A DNA stretch of 64,000 bases from Georgenia satyanarayanai (GTDB taxonomy: Bacteria > Actinomycetota > Actinomycetes > Actinomycetales > Actinomycetaceae), in NCBI RefSeq assembly GCF_900116375.1, contig NZ_UETB01000003.1, positions 1 through 64,000 of the forward strand, written 5' to 3'. Under the pieces are notes generated by a model that saw only the letters and a program-made list of their open reading frames with translations, had not been told where the DNA came from and made no database searches. The translations under genes were made by a program, and so were the position numbers. This document shows positions 50,749 to 59,215 of this stretch, piece by piece (the stretch's first letter is position 1; every line of letters begins with the position of its first letter).

Positions 50749-51699
50749 GTGCGCCGATCCGCCACTGCCACCACCGCCGCCGCCCTGGCCGCGCTCCTGC
50801 TCCTCGCCGGGTGCTCGAGCGACGAGGGCGACGCCGAGCCGGCCGACACGCCCACCGCGACCGAGACCGAGACCGCGTCGGCCGACGCCGAGGCGGGCAA
50901 CGCCCCCGAGGACGTCGCCGCGCTCGAGGGCGTCACCGTGGAGGGCGAGCCCGGCGCGGAGGCGACCCTCACCTTCGAGCAGCCGCTCGACGTCTCCGGC
51001 GCCGCCGCCGCCGTCGCCTCGCCCGGGGACGGTGAGGAGATCGCCGAGGGCCAGCTCCTCCTCGTCGACTTCACCCAGGTCAACGGCGAGAACGGTGAGG
51101 TCCTCGACTCGACCTACGAGGGCGAGCCGCAGCCGCTCGTCGTCAGCGACGAGATGACCGTCCCGGCGCTCAACGACGTCCTCATCGGCCAGCAGGTCGG
51201 CGCGCGGGTCCTCTTCGCCAGCCCCACGCAGGCCGCGGCCGCGATCATGACCCTCGAGGTCGTCGACGCCCGCAGCCGCGCCGAGGGCACCGCCGTCGAG
51301 GTCCCCGAGGGGGTCCCGACCGTCACGCTCGCCGAGAACGGCGAGCCGAGCATCGAGCCCGTCGACGGCGAGGCCCCGACCGAGCTCGTCGTCGCCCCCA
51401 CGATCGAGGGTGAGGGCAAGGAGGTCGAGGAGGGCGACTACGTCTTCGTCCAGTACAGCGGCTGGCTGTGGGACGGCACGTCCTTCGACTCCTCGTGGTC
51501 GCGGGGCTCCCCGTTCTCCCTCGAGGCCGGTGCCGGCCAGGTCATCGAGGGCTGGGACACCGGCCTGCTCGGGCAGACCGTCGGCAGCCAGGTCGTCATG
51601 GTCATCCCGCCCGAGCTCGGCTACGGCGACCAGGACAACGGCACCATCCCGCCCGGCTCGACGCTCGTCTTCGTCGTCGACATCCTCTACGCCGGCTGA
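50749..51699 (+). CDS. FKBP-type peptidyl-prolyl isomerase lipoprotein
   Basis: 316 residues, GTG start after GAAGGA. Lipoprotein signal with LLLAGC (Cys22), an acidic Thr/Glu/Ala linker, then two FKBP-like domains. The first (about 100-170; EEIAEGQLLLVDFTQVNGENGEVLDSTYEG) has lost most active-site residues. The second (about 220-316; EEGDYVFVQYSGWLWDGTSFDSSW ... VIEGWDTGLLGQTVGSQVVMVIPPELGYGD ... PPGSTLVFVVDIL) is canonical. It is an extracytoplasmic foldase. A TACCCT box at 50694-50699 predicts a transcript start near 50707. Confidence 0.93.
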   Translation: MRRSATATTAAALAALLLLAGCSSDEGDAEPADTPTATETETASADAEAGNAPEDVAALEGVTVEGEPGAEATLTFEQPLDVSGAAAAVASPGDGEEIAEGQLLLVDFTQVNGENGEVLDSTYEGEPQPLVVSDEMTVPALNDVLIGQQVGARVLFASPTQAAAAIMTLEVVDARSRAEGTAVEVPEGVPTVTLAENGEPSIEPVDGEAPTELVVAPTIEGEGKEVEEGDYVFVQYSGWLWDGTSFDSSWSRGSPFSLEAGAGQVIEGWDTGLLGQTVGSQVVMVIPPELGYGDQDNGTIPPGSTLVFVVDILYAG

Positions 51700-51720
51700 C
51701 CCACGCACGCAGCACGGACA

Positions 51721-51754
51721 GGAGCGGCCCCGGACACGTGTCCGGGGCCGCTCC
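51721..51754. terminator. 34-bp perfect palindrome, bidirectional terminator
   Basis: Arm GGAGCGGCCCCGGACAC and its exact complement with no loop spacer. It lies between the FKBP stop and the ETF-alpha stop, which converge. It should form a strong hairpin in either transcript. No U-tract. Confidence 0.75.
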
Positions 51755-51763
51755 GTCGTCCGG

Positions 51764-52750
51764 TCAGGAGCCCCTGTAGGTGCGGATCGTCTCGATGGCC
51801 TGGGGGAGGACGTCCTCGGCGGCGCCGACGACGCCGAAGTCGGCCAGCTCGAAGATCGGGGCCTCGGGGTCGGTGTTGACGGCGACGACGGTCTGCGCGG
51901 CCTGCATCCCCACGGTGTGGTGGACGGCCCCGGACACCCCGACGCCGATGTACAGCCGCGGCGCGACGGTGACGCCGGTCTGCCCCACCTGCGCGGAGTG
52001 CTCCCGCCAGCCCTCGTCGGTGACGTCACGGGTGGCGCCCACGGCGCCCCCCAGCAGCCCGGCCAGCTCCTCCACCGCGGTGAAGTCCCCGCCCGTGCCA
52101 CGGCCGCCGACGACGACGGTCTGCGCCTCGGCGAGCGGCACCTGCCCCGTCGCGGGGTACTCGGTGCGCTCGACGACGGCGACGGCCCGGGCCCGGTCGG
52201 TGAACACGACGGGCACGCCCACGACCTCCGGCTCCCCCGCCGCCGGCGCGGGCTCGGCGTCGACCGCGGCCGGGCGCAGCGCGACGACGGGCAGCGGCCC
52301 GGTCACCGTGCACACCGTCTCCCACGACGCGCCGAGGACGGTCTTGCCCGCCGCGACGGCGCCGTCGCGGCGCTCGACGCGGTCGGCGTCCACGACCGCG
52401 CCGGTGCCCAGCGCGACCGCCAGGCCGGCGGCCAGCTCCTTGCCGGCGTAGGTCGACACGAGCAGCACGGCCTGCGGGGACGTCGCCGCGACGACGGCGG
52501 CCACGGCCTCGGTCGCGACCGCGGCGAGCTGCGGGGCGAGGCCGCCCAGCTCGGGCACGTGCACGGTGGTGACGCCGAAGCGGCCGAGCTCCGTACGCGC
52601 CGCCTCCCCCGGTCCCTGCTCCCCGAGCCACACGGCCGCCACGGGCGCACCGGCCGCGAGGGTCCGCGCGGCGGTGAGCGCCTCGGTCGAGGGCGGCGTG
52701 GGCGCGCCCTCGTGGTGGTCGACGACGACGAGCACAGGTGCCTGGGTCAT
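51764..52750 (-). CDS. etfA: Electron transfer flavoprotein subunit alpha
   Basis: 328 residues. The N-terminal domain opens PVLVVVDHHEG. The C-terminal FAD-binding domain has the ETF-alpha signature VAPRLYIGVGVSGAVHHTVGMQAAQTVVAVNTDPEAPIFELADFGVVG, with the GGRGTGG loop before it. With ETF-beta it carries electrons from acyl-CoA and other dehydrogenases to the quinone pool. Start chosen at 52750 after AGGAAGG. It follows etfB by 26 bp. No ETF dehydrogenase gene is visible. Confidence 0.95.
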   Translation of the reverse strand: MTQAPVLVVVDHHEGAPTPPSTEALTAARTLAAGAPVAAVWLGEQGPGEAARTELGRFGVTTVHVPELGGLAPQLAAVATEAVAAVVAATSPQAVLLVSTYAGKELAAGLAVALGTGAVVDADRVERRDGAVAAGKTVLGASWETVCTVTGPLPVVALRPAAVDAEPAPAAGEPEVVGVPVVFTDRARAVAVVERTEYPATGQVPLAEAQTVVVGGRGTGGDFTAVEELAGLLGGAVGATRDVTDEGWREHSAQVGQTGVTVAPRLYIGVGVSGAVHHTVGMQAAQTVVAVNTDPEAPIFELADFGVVGAAEDVLPQAIETIRTYRGS

Positions 52751-52776
52751 GGTGCCTTCCTGGTGGGCGGGGTCGG

Positions 52777-53547
52777 TCAGACGAGCTTGGCGTCGATGAG
52801 GAACTCGGCCAGCTGCCGGCCGGCGTCGCCCGAGTCGGTGACGATGCGGCCCTGCTCGCGGGCGGGCCGCTCCTCGGCGGAGAGCACCGCCGTCGCGGAC
52901 CCGGGTGCACCGAGGCCGAGGTCGACGAGCGACCACGTGTCCACCGGCTTCTTGCGAGCGGCCTTGATCGCCCGGAACGCCGGGTAGCGCGGTTCGTTGG
53001 CCTGGTCGGTGACCGACACGAGGGCGGGCAGCGGCGCCTCGAGCACCTCGGCGGCCGAGCCGATCTCGCGGCGCACGCGCACGCGGTCGCCGGTCACGGT
53101 GAGCTCGCTGGCGAGCGTGAGCGGGGGCAGGTCGAGCGCGGCGGCGAGGGCCGCGGGCAGCATCGAGGTGAGGCCGTCGAGGGAGGCCATGCCGGTGACG
53201 ACGAGGTCGACGGGCGCCTCGTGCTGCAGCGTGCGGACGGCGGCCGCCAGGACGCGGGCGGTGGCGACGGCGTCGGAGCCGGCGAGCGACTCGTCGCTCA
53301 CGTGGACGCCGCGGTCGGCCCCCATCTGCAGGCCGCGCCGCACCGCGTCCTCGGCGTCGTCGGGTCCCATCGTGAGGACGACGACCTCCCCGCCGTGCTC
53401 CTCGACGAGACTGACGGCGGCCTCGAGGGCGTTCTCGTCGAGCTCGTTGAGGACGTCGTCGAGGCCACGCACGAGGTGGCCGTCATCGTCCAGCGTTCGC
53501 TCGGACTGGACATCGGGGACATGCTTGACGCACACGACGATCCTCAT
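52777..53547 (-). CDS. etfB: Electron transfer flavoprotein subunit beta
   Basis: 256 residues. MRIVVCVKHVPDVQSERTL start, AMP-site region VVTGMASLDGLTSMLPAALAAAL, and the ETF-beta signature PALVSVTDQANEPRYPAFRAIKAARKKPV. The ATG at 53547 is preferred to an upstream ATG at 53586, whose 13 extra residues are not family-like. GGAGGTGG lies a little upstream. It forms the FAD/AMP heterodimer with the product of the next gene. Confidence 0.95.
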   Translation of the reverse strand: MRIVVCVKHVPDVQSERTLDDDGHLVRGLDDVLNELDENALEAAVSLVEEHGGEVVVLTMGPDDAEDAVRRGLQMGADRGVHVSDESLAGSDAVATARVLAAAVRTLQHEAPVDLVVTGMASLDGLTSMLPAALAAALDLPPLTLASELTVTGDRVRVRREIGSAAEVLEAPLPALVSVTDQANEPRYPAFRAIKAARKKPVDTWSLVDLGLGAPGSATAVLSAEERPAREQGRIVTDSGDAGRQLAEFLIDAKLV

Positions 53548-53702
53548 GGCCCAAGCCTGCCACCTCCGGCGGCCTCGTGCCGACACGGTCCGTCACACCT
53601 CCCAGACACCACCATCGGTTGATGCCCCACAGACCTGAGTTGACGGGCGCGCGGCACATCTCACGCGCAAGCCGTCCCACGAGCGCCACGCAGGGTGGCA
53701 CG

Positions 53703-56012
53703 ATGGGCTCCACCATGAGCATGACCGCCTCATCCGTTCGCACGAGCCCCGCCCGCAGCGTCGCCCAGCGGGTGACCGGGCGTGCCCCTGCCCTGGGCGC
53801 CCACCTGTGGGGCGACGGCGTCGACGTCGCCGTGCTCGCCTCCCACGCCAGCGCCGTGGACCTGTGCCTTCTCGACGAGGACCACGGCTCCTTCCGCGAG
53901 CGCCGCTTCGCGCTCCATCGCGGCCCCCACGGCGTGTGGCAGGGCCACGTGCCCGGCGTCGGTGCCGGACAGCGCTACGGCCTGCGCGTCCACGGGCGCT
54001 GGGACCCCGCCGCGGGGCTGCGGCACAACCCCGCCAAGCTGCTCCTGGACCCCTACGCGCGCGGCGTCACGGGCGAGCTCGTGCACGGCCCCGAGGTCTA
54101 CGGCCACGCCGTCGACGAGGACCTCGCCCCCGCCCCCGGCTGGTCCCCCAGCGACCTCGACTCCGCCGGCCACGTCCGTCACGGCGTCGTCCTGCCCGAG
54201 CCGCCGGTCGTGCCCGCCGACGCCCGCCCCCACGTGCCGTGGGACCGCACCGTCGTCTACGAGGCGCACGTGCGCGGCCTCACCCAGCGCCTGCCCGGCG
54301 TGCCCGAGCATCTGCGCGGCACCTACGCGGGCCTGGCGCACCCCGCCACCATCGCCCACCTGCGCGAGCTCGGGATCACCGCGGTCGAGCTGCTGCCCAT
54401 CCACGCGACCGGCGACGAGCCCTTCCTCATCGAGAAGGGCCTGACGAACTACTGGGGCTACAACACCCTCGGCTTCTTCGCCCCCGAGCCGCGCTACGCC
54501 ACCGAGGCCGCACAGGCCCAGGGCCCGGCCGCCGTCCTCGAGGAGGTGCGCGGCATGGTCCACCTGCTCCACGAGGCCGGGCTCGAGGTCATCCTCGACG
54601 TCGTCTACAACCACACCGCCGAGGGCGGCGACGGCGGACCTGCCCTGTCGTGGCGCGGTCTGGACAACACCGGTTACTACATGCACGACGGCGTCCGCCC
54701 GGCCCACCTCGTCGACGTCACCGGGACGGGCAACTCCCTCGACTTCCGCCGTGTGCGGGTCGTGCAGATGGCGCTGGACTCCCTGCGCTACTGGGTCGAG
54801 CGGATCGGTGTGGACGGCTTCCGCTTCGACCTCGCCACGACGCTGGGCCGGCACGGGGCGGAGTTCACCCCGCACCACCCCTTCTTCGTCGGCCTCGCCA
54901 CCGACCCGGTCCTGTCCCACGTCAAGCTCATCGCCGAGCCGTGGGACGTGGGGCCCGGTGGTTGGCGCACCGGCCAGTTCCCCGCCCCGATGGCGGACTG
55001 GAACGACCGCTTCCGCGACGCGGCCCGCACCTTCTGGCTCAGCGACCCCGCGACCGGCGTGGCCGGCGGCACCGGCGGGGACCTGCGCGACCTCGCCACC
55101 CGCCTGGCCGGCTCCGCCGACCTCTTCGCCCACGGCGCCGTCCCGGGCGGGCGCGGCCCGCTCGCGAGCATCAACTACGTGACGGCGCACGACGGCTTCA
55201 CCCTCGCCGACCTCGTCACCTACAGCCACAAGCACAACGAGGCCAACGGCGAGGACAACCGCGACGGCACCGACAACAACCGCTCGTGGAACCTCGAGGT
55301 CGAGGGCCCCGTCACCACCGACCCCCTCCGGCCCCTCGACGAGCGGGGCGGGCCGGGCGACGCCGCGGTCCGCGCCGGGACCACCCCCACGGTCCACGAG
55401 CGCGGCCAGGACATCCTCCTCGGCCGCCGTCGCGAGGTGCGCAACCTCCTGGGCACGCTCCTCCTGTCCGCCGGCACCCCCATGGTCACCGCCGGTGACG
55501 AGATCGGCCGCAGCCAGCTCGGCAACAACAACGCCTACTGCCAGGACACCGAGATCTCCTGGGTGGACTGGGACCTGCGCCCCTGGCAGGCCGAGCTGCT
55601 CGCCACCGTGCGTCACCTGCTGAGCCTGCGCCGCGAGCACCCCGTGCTGCGGCCCGCGTCCTTCGCCACCGGGCACACCGTCGAGGGCGACTCGATCCCC
55701 GACCTCGCCTGGTACCGCGCCGACGCCGAGGAGATGGACGCCGCCGACTGGCACGACTCGCGGGTACGGGTGCTGCAGATGCTCCGCTCGGGCTACCCCG
55801 TCGGCGACGGCGACCTCCTCCTCGTCCTCAACGGCTCCCTCGACCGGCAGCAGGTGACCCTGCCGCAGGGTGCGGGCGCCGACTACGAGCTGCTGTGGGA
55901 CTCCGCCTGGGAGTGCCCGCCGCCGGAGGACACCGAGCCGCCGGTCACCGCGCCGGGCGCCACGACGGCCATGGAGCCCCTGACGATGAGGGCGTACCTC
56001 AGCCGCCGCTGA
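53703..56012 (+). CDS. glgX: Glycogen debranching enzyme GlgX
   Basis: 769 residues, GH13 isoamylase family. N-terminal CBM48 domain (about 30-140; LGAHLWGDGVDVAVLASHA). Catalytic motifs: VVYNHTAEG, nucleophile Asp in GVDGFRFDLATTLG, acid/base Glu in KLIAEPWDVG and stabilising Asp in NYVTAHDGFTLADLV. The NLEVEGP and GDEIGRSQLGNNNAYCQD blocks are GlgX/TreX hallmarks. It removes alpha-1,6 branches after phosphorylase trimming. The ATG at 53703 follows AGGGTGG. ATG codons at 53715 and 53721 are close alternatives. It lies in the same locus as GlgP, GlgE and TreS. Confidence 0.94.
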   Translation: MGSTMSMTASSVRTSPARSVAQRVTGRAPALGAHLWGDGVDVAVLASHASAVDLCLLDEDHGSFRERRFALHRGPHGVWQGHVPGVGAGQRYGLRVHGRWDPAAGLRHNPAKLLLDPYARGVTGELVHGPEVYGHAVDEDLAPAPGWSPSDLDSAGHVRHGVVLPEPPVVPADARPHVPWDRTVVYEAHVRGLTQRLPGVPEHLRGTYAGLAHPATIAHLRELGITAVELLPIHATGDEPFLIEKGLTNYWGYNTLGFFAPEPRYATEAAQAQGPAAVLEEVRGMVHLLHEAGLEVILDVVYNHTAEGGDGGPALSWRGLDNTGYYMHDGVRPAHLVDVTGTGNSLDFRRVRVVQMALDSLRYWVERIGVDGFRFDLATTLGRHGAEFTPHHPFFVGLATDPVLSHVKLIAEPWDVGPGGWRTGQFPAPMADWNDRFRDAARTFWLSDPATGVAGGTGGDLRDLATRLAGSADLFAHGAVPGGRGPLASINYVTAHDGFTLADLVTYSHKHNEANGEDNRDGTDNNRSWNLEVEGPVTTDPLRPLDERGGPGDAAVRAGTTPTVHERGQDILLGRRREVRNLLGTLLLSAGTPMVTAGDEIGRSQLGNNNAYCQDTEISWVDWDLRPWQAELLATVRHLLSLRREHPVLRPASFATGHTVEGDSIPDLAWYRADAEEMDAADWHDSRVRVLQMLRSGYPVGDGDLLLVLNGSLDRQQVTLPQGAGADYELLWDSAWECPPPEDTEPPVTAPGATTAMEPLTMRAYLSRR

Positions 56013-56026
56013 GCCACAATGGGGCC

Positions 56027-56410
56027 GTGGAGCGGCTCACGGGTGAGGCACGCGACCGGGTGCGGGCGAGCAGCCTGACCCTTGTCGCCGCGCTCACCCT
56101 CGTGGGCGTGGCCGTCGGGCTCTGGGCGGTCTTCGTCGGCTTCGAGCGCACCACCGTCGTGGACAGCGAGGTGGTGGCCGTCTCGGAGGACGGCCGGCGG
56201 GTCACCGTGCGCTACTCCTACGGCGGGTGCCAGCGCGCCGACGGCGTCGAGGCGCACGAGACGGAGGAGACCGTCGTCGTCGCCGCGTCCGTCACCGAGC
56301 GCCGCCCGCTGGTCGGCCAGGACTGCCAGGCGGTCGGGGTCATCGCCGAGGAGGAGGTCGTCCTCACCGCCCCGCTCGGTGACCGGGAGCTGCGCACCGC
56401 CACGCCCTGA
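56027..56410 (+). CDS. Single-pass membrane protein with extracytoplasmic domain
   Basis: 127 residues, GTG start. A short basic N-terminus is followed by one membrane segment (SSLTLVAALTLVGVAVGLWAVFVGF) and a small beta-rich outer domain with two Cys (GGCQRADG and GQDCQAVG), which may form a disulphide. Family not recognised. CACAAT ends 6 nt before the GTG and no ribosome site is present, so the message may be leaderless. It starts 14 bp after glgX and may still be read with it. A strong hairpin follows. Confidence 0.65.
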   Translation: MERLTGEARDRVRASSLTLVAALTLVGVAVGLWAVFVGFERTTVVDSEVVAVSEDGRRVTVRYSYGGCQRADGVEAHETEETVVVAASVTERRPLVGQDCQAVGVIAEEEVVLTAPLGDRELRTATP

Positions 56411-56416
56411 GACGAC

Positions 56417-56449
56417 GTGCGCCCCGGCCCGCACGGGGCCGGGGCGCAC
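56417..56449. terminator. Hairpin between small membrane-protein gene and glgP
   Basis: Arms GTGCGCCCCGGCCC and GGGCCGGGGCGCAC (14 bp, perfect) around GCACG. It starts 7 nt after the stop at 56410 and 15 nt before the convergent end of glgP. Confidence 0.75.
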
Positions 56450-56463
56450 GGACTGCTGCCGGG

Positions 56464-59049
56464 CTAGGCCTGGGCGGCGGCCACCAGGGCGAGCTCGGCG
56501 GTGCCGGCGACGTGCTCGTGCGTGGGCACGATGCGCACCGAGTAGCCGAAGGAGCCGGAGAACTCGAGCTCGACCTCGCCGTGGTAGCCGTAGCGGCCGC
56601 CCTCGTAGGTCTCGGTCAGCTCGAGCGGGCGGGTGGTGACGTCGACGAGCACGTCGTCCTCGCCCACCCGGCCCGTGACGAGCTGGACCTCGACGTCCTG
56701 CGGGGCCAGCGCGCCCAGCGTCACGTACGCGCTGACGCCGACGACGTCGCCGACCTTGACGGCGTCCGCCACGCCCGTGGACTCGACGTGGTCCACGCGC
56801 ACGGTGTGCCAGGCCTCGCGCACGCGGCCCTTCCAGTCCGCGAGCGCCGTCGCCTCGGCGAAGCCGGCGCCGTTGAGCATCCGGTAGGAGCCGGCGACCG
56901 GCGTGTACAGCCGCTCGACGTACTCCCGGACCATGCGGGTGGCCTGGACCTTGGGGCCGAGGGTCGCCAGGGTGTGGCGGACCATCTCGAGCCAGTGCTG
57001 CGGCACGCCGTTCTCACGGTCGTAGAAGCGCGGCACGACCGTGTCCTCGAGGAGCTCGTACAGTGCGGCGGCCTCGAGCGCGTCGCGGCGCTGGGGGTCC
57101 TCGACGCCGTCGGCGGTGGGGATGGCCCAGCCGTTCTGGCCGTCGTACCACTCGTCCCACCAGCCGTCGAGGATCGAGAGGTTGAGGGCGCCGTTGAGCG
57201 CGCACTTCATGCCCGAGGTCCCGGACGCCTCGAGCGGGCGCAGCGGGTTGTTGAGCCACACGTCGCAGCCCGGCATGAGGGTCTGGGCCATCTCGATGTC
57301 GTAGTTCGGCAGGAAGACGATCCGTTCACGCACGCCCGCCTCGTCGGCGAAGCTCACGAGCTTCTGGATGAGGCCGATGCCCTGCTCGTCGGCGGGGTGG
57401 GACTTGCCGGCGACGACGATCTGGATCGGGCGCTCGGGGTCGGTGAGGAGCTTCCGCAGGCGCTCGGGGTCCGAGAGCATGAGCGTGAGGCGCTTGTAGG
57501 TGGGCACGCGCCGGGCGAAGCCGATGGTGAGGACGTCGGGGTCCAGGACGTCCTCGACCCAGCCGAGCTCGGCGGGCGAGGCACCGCGGTCCAGCCAGGA
57601 CTTGCGCACCCGGCGGCGGGCGGACCTCACCAGCGCGGAGCGCAGCGTGCGGCGCATCGCCCACAGCTCGTCGTCGGGGACGCCGCCCTGGTCGGCCGGC
57701 AGCAGCCAGCCGTCGCCGCTGGCGACCTGCTCGGGGCTCAGGTAGGACTCGGCCATCTGCACGAAGGCCGGGTCGGTCCACGTGGGGCCGTGCACGCCGT
57801 TGGTCACCGAGGTGATGGGCACCTCGGTGACGTCGAAGCCGGGCCACAGCTGGTGGAACATGCCGCGGGAGACCTTGCCGTGGAGCTGGGCCACGCCGTT
57901 GGCCAGGCGCGCGGTGCGCAGCCCCATGACGGCCATGTTGTAGACCGAGCGGTCACCGCCCTCGAAGTCCTCGGTACCGAGGGCGAGCACCTTCTCGACG
58001 GGGACGCCGGGCAGCTCGGCCGAGCCGCTGAAGTGCTCCCGGACGAGCTCGCGGGAGAAGCGGTCGATGCCGGCGGGCACGGGGGTGTGGGTGGTGAAGA
58101 CGGTGCCGCCGCGCACGGCCTCGAGGGCCGCCTCGAAGCTCAGGCCCTCGGCCTCGACGAGCTCACGGATGCGCTCGATGGCGAGGAAGCCGGCGTGGCC
58201 CTCGTTGGCGTGGTACACCTGCGGCGCCGGGCCGCCGGTGAGGCGGGCGTGCAGGCGCAGCGCCTTGACCCCGCCCATGCCGAGGAGGAGCTCCTGCTTG
58301 AGCCGGTGGTCGGGCGAGCCGCCGTAGAGGCGGTCGGTCACCTTGCGGCTGGCCTCGTCGTTGTCGGTGATGTTGGAGTCCAGGAGGAGCAGCGGGACGC
58401 GGCCGACGTCGGCGCGCCACACCTGCGCGTGCAGCTGGTGGCCGCCCGGCAGCGGCAGGCTCACGCGCGCGGGCGTGCCGTCCGCCTCGCGCAGCAGGGT
58501 GAGGGGAAGGTTGTCCGGGTCGAGCAGCGGGTAGGTCTCGTGCTGCCAGCCCTCGCGGGTGAGGGACTGCTTGAAGTACCCGGCACCGTAGAGGAGGCCG
58601 ACGCCGATGATCGGCACCCCGAGGTCCGAGGCGGACTTGAGGTGGTCACCGGCGAGGATGCCGAGGCCGCCGGAGTACTGGGGCAGCACCGCGGTGATGC
58701 CGAACTCGGCGGAGAAGTAGGCGATCGCCTCGGGCTTGTCCTCGGCGTGGAAGGACTCCTGGTACCAGCGGGGCTGCTCGAGGTACTCGCGCAGGTCGGC
58801 GTCCAGCTCGTGGACGCGGGCGACGAGCGCCTCGTCGCGCGCCAGCTCCTCCAGGCGCGCCTTGCCCAGCTCCCCCAGCAGCTCGATGGGGTCGCCGTGG
58901 AGGGCCTGCCAGCGTTCCGGGTCGAGCGACTCGAACAGGGCTCGGGTGGGCTCGTGCCACGAGAACCGCAGGTTCTGGGCGAGGGTGTCCAGCGGAGCGA
59001 GGGGCTCGGGCAGGACCGTGCGGACGGTAAATCGACGGATGGCTCTCAC
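56464..59049 (-). CDS. glgP: Alpha-glucan phosphorylase GlgP
   Basis: 861 residues, GTG start. N-terminal NLRFSWHEPTRALFESLDPERW (DUF3417-type domain), then YFSAEFGITAVLPQYSGGLGILAGDHLKSASDLG, HANEGHAGF, and the PLP-binding block EASGTSGMKCALNGALNLSILDGWWDEWYD. This is the shorter actinobacterial alpha-glucan phosphorylase type. It releases glucose-1-phosphate, or in the GlgE context supplies or consumes linear glucan. TACACT at 59062-59057 lies 7 nt before the GTG, giving a leaderless transcript divergent from glgE. Confidence 0.95.
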   Translation of the reverse strand: MRAIRRFTVRTVLPEPLAPLDTLAQNLRFSWHEPTRALFESLDPERWQALHGDPIELLGELGKARLEELARDEALVARVHELDADLREYLEQPRWYQESFHAEDKPEAIAYFSAEFGITAVLPQYSGGLGILAGDHLKSASDLGVPIIGVGLLYGAGYFKQSLTREGWQHETYPLLDPDNLPLTLLREADGTPARVSLPLPGGHQLHAQVWRADVGRVPLLLLDSNITDNDEASRKVTDRLYGGSPDHRLKQELLLGMGGVKALRLHARLTGGPAPQVYHANEGHAGFLAIERIRELVEAEGLSFEAALEAVRGGTVFTTHTPVPAGIDRFSRELVREHFSGSAELPGVPVEKVLALGTEDFEGGDRSVYNMAVMGLRTARLANGVAQLHGKVSRGMFHQLWPGFDVTEVPITSVTNGVHGPTWTDPAFVQMAESYLSPEQVASGDGWLLPADQGGVPDDELWAMRRTLRSALVRSARRRVRKSWLDRGASPAELGWVEDVLDPDVLTIGFARRVPTYKRLTLMLSDPERLRKLLTDPERPIQIVVAGKSHPADEQGIGLIQKLVSFADEAGVRERIVFLPNYDIEMAQTLMPGCDVWLNNPLRPLEASGTSGMKCALNGALNLSILDGWWDEWYDGQNGWAIPTADGVEDPQRRDALEAAALYELLEDTVVPRFYDRENGVPQHWLEMVRHTLATLGPKVQATRMVREYVERLYTPVAGSYRMLNGAGFAEATALADWKGRVREAWHTVRVDHVESTGVADAVKVGDVVGVSAYVTLGALAPQDVEVQLVTGRVGEDDVLVDVTTRPLELTETYEGGRYGYHGEVELEFSGSFGYSVRIVPTHEHVAGTAELALVAAAQA

Positions 59050-59056
59050 CCGGTCG

Positions 59057-59062
59057 AGTGTA
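59057..59062 (-). promoter_or_regulatory. -10 box of glgP (leaderless)
   Basis: Minus-strand TACACT, 7 nt before the GTG start. CTGAAA 18 bp upstream could be the -35. Confidence 0.55.
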
Positions 59063-59179
59063 ACGGGGACCTCGCAACATTTTCAGCGGCTTACGGCCCG
59101 TTTTCATCGAGCGGCGGGTGAGGCCCAACGGGCCAGTCTGGCCCACGGCGGTGCGCTCCGCAGCCCGGGAGCCCAGCGG

Positions 59180-59208
59180 TCGACCGCAGCGCGCCACGTC
59201 GATAGGTT
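59180..59208 (+). promoter_or_regulatory. Promoter of glgE-treS-maltokinase operon
   Basis: TCGACC (59180-59185), 17 bp, TAGGTT (59203-59208), then 7 nt to the GTG at 59216. There is no ribosome site, so the operon is predicted to start with a leaderless message. Confidence 0.6.
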
Positions 59209-59215
59209 CGTGACC

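Noticed and set aside
53577-53702. A longer GlgX start at 53577
   Set aside because: The added 42 residues are basic and unlike the family, and they overlap the likely promoter region of the divergent ETF genes. The ATG at 53703 has a better ribosome site.
56512-59121. An 869-codon plus-strand frame antisense to glgP, and similar long frames opposite RecQ, TreS and GlgX
   Set aside because: Each mirrors a strongly conserved enzyme on the other strand and shows no family motif. All are compositional shadows.
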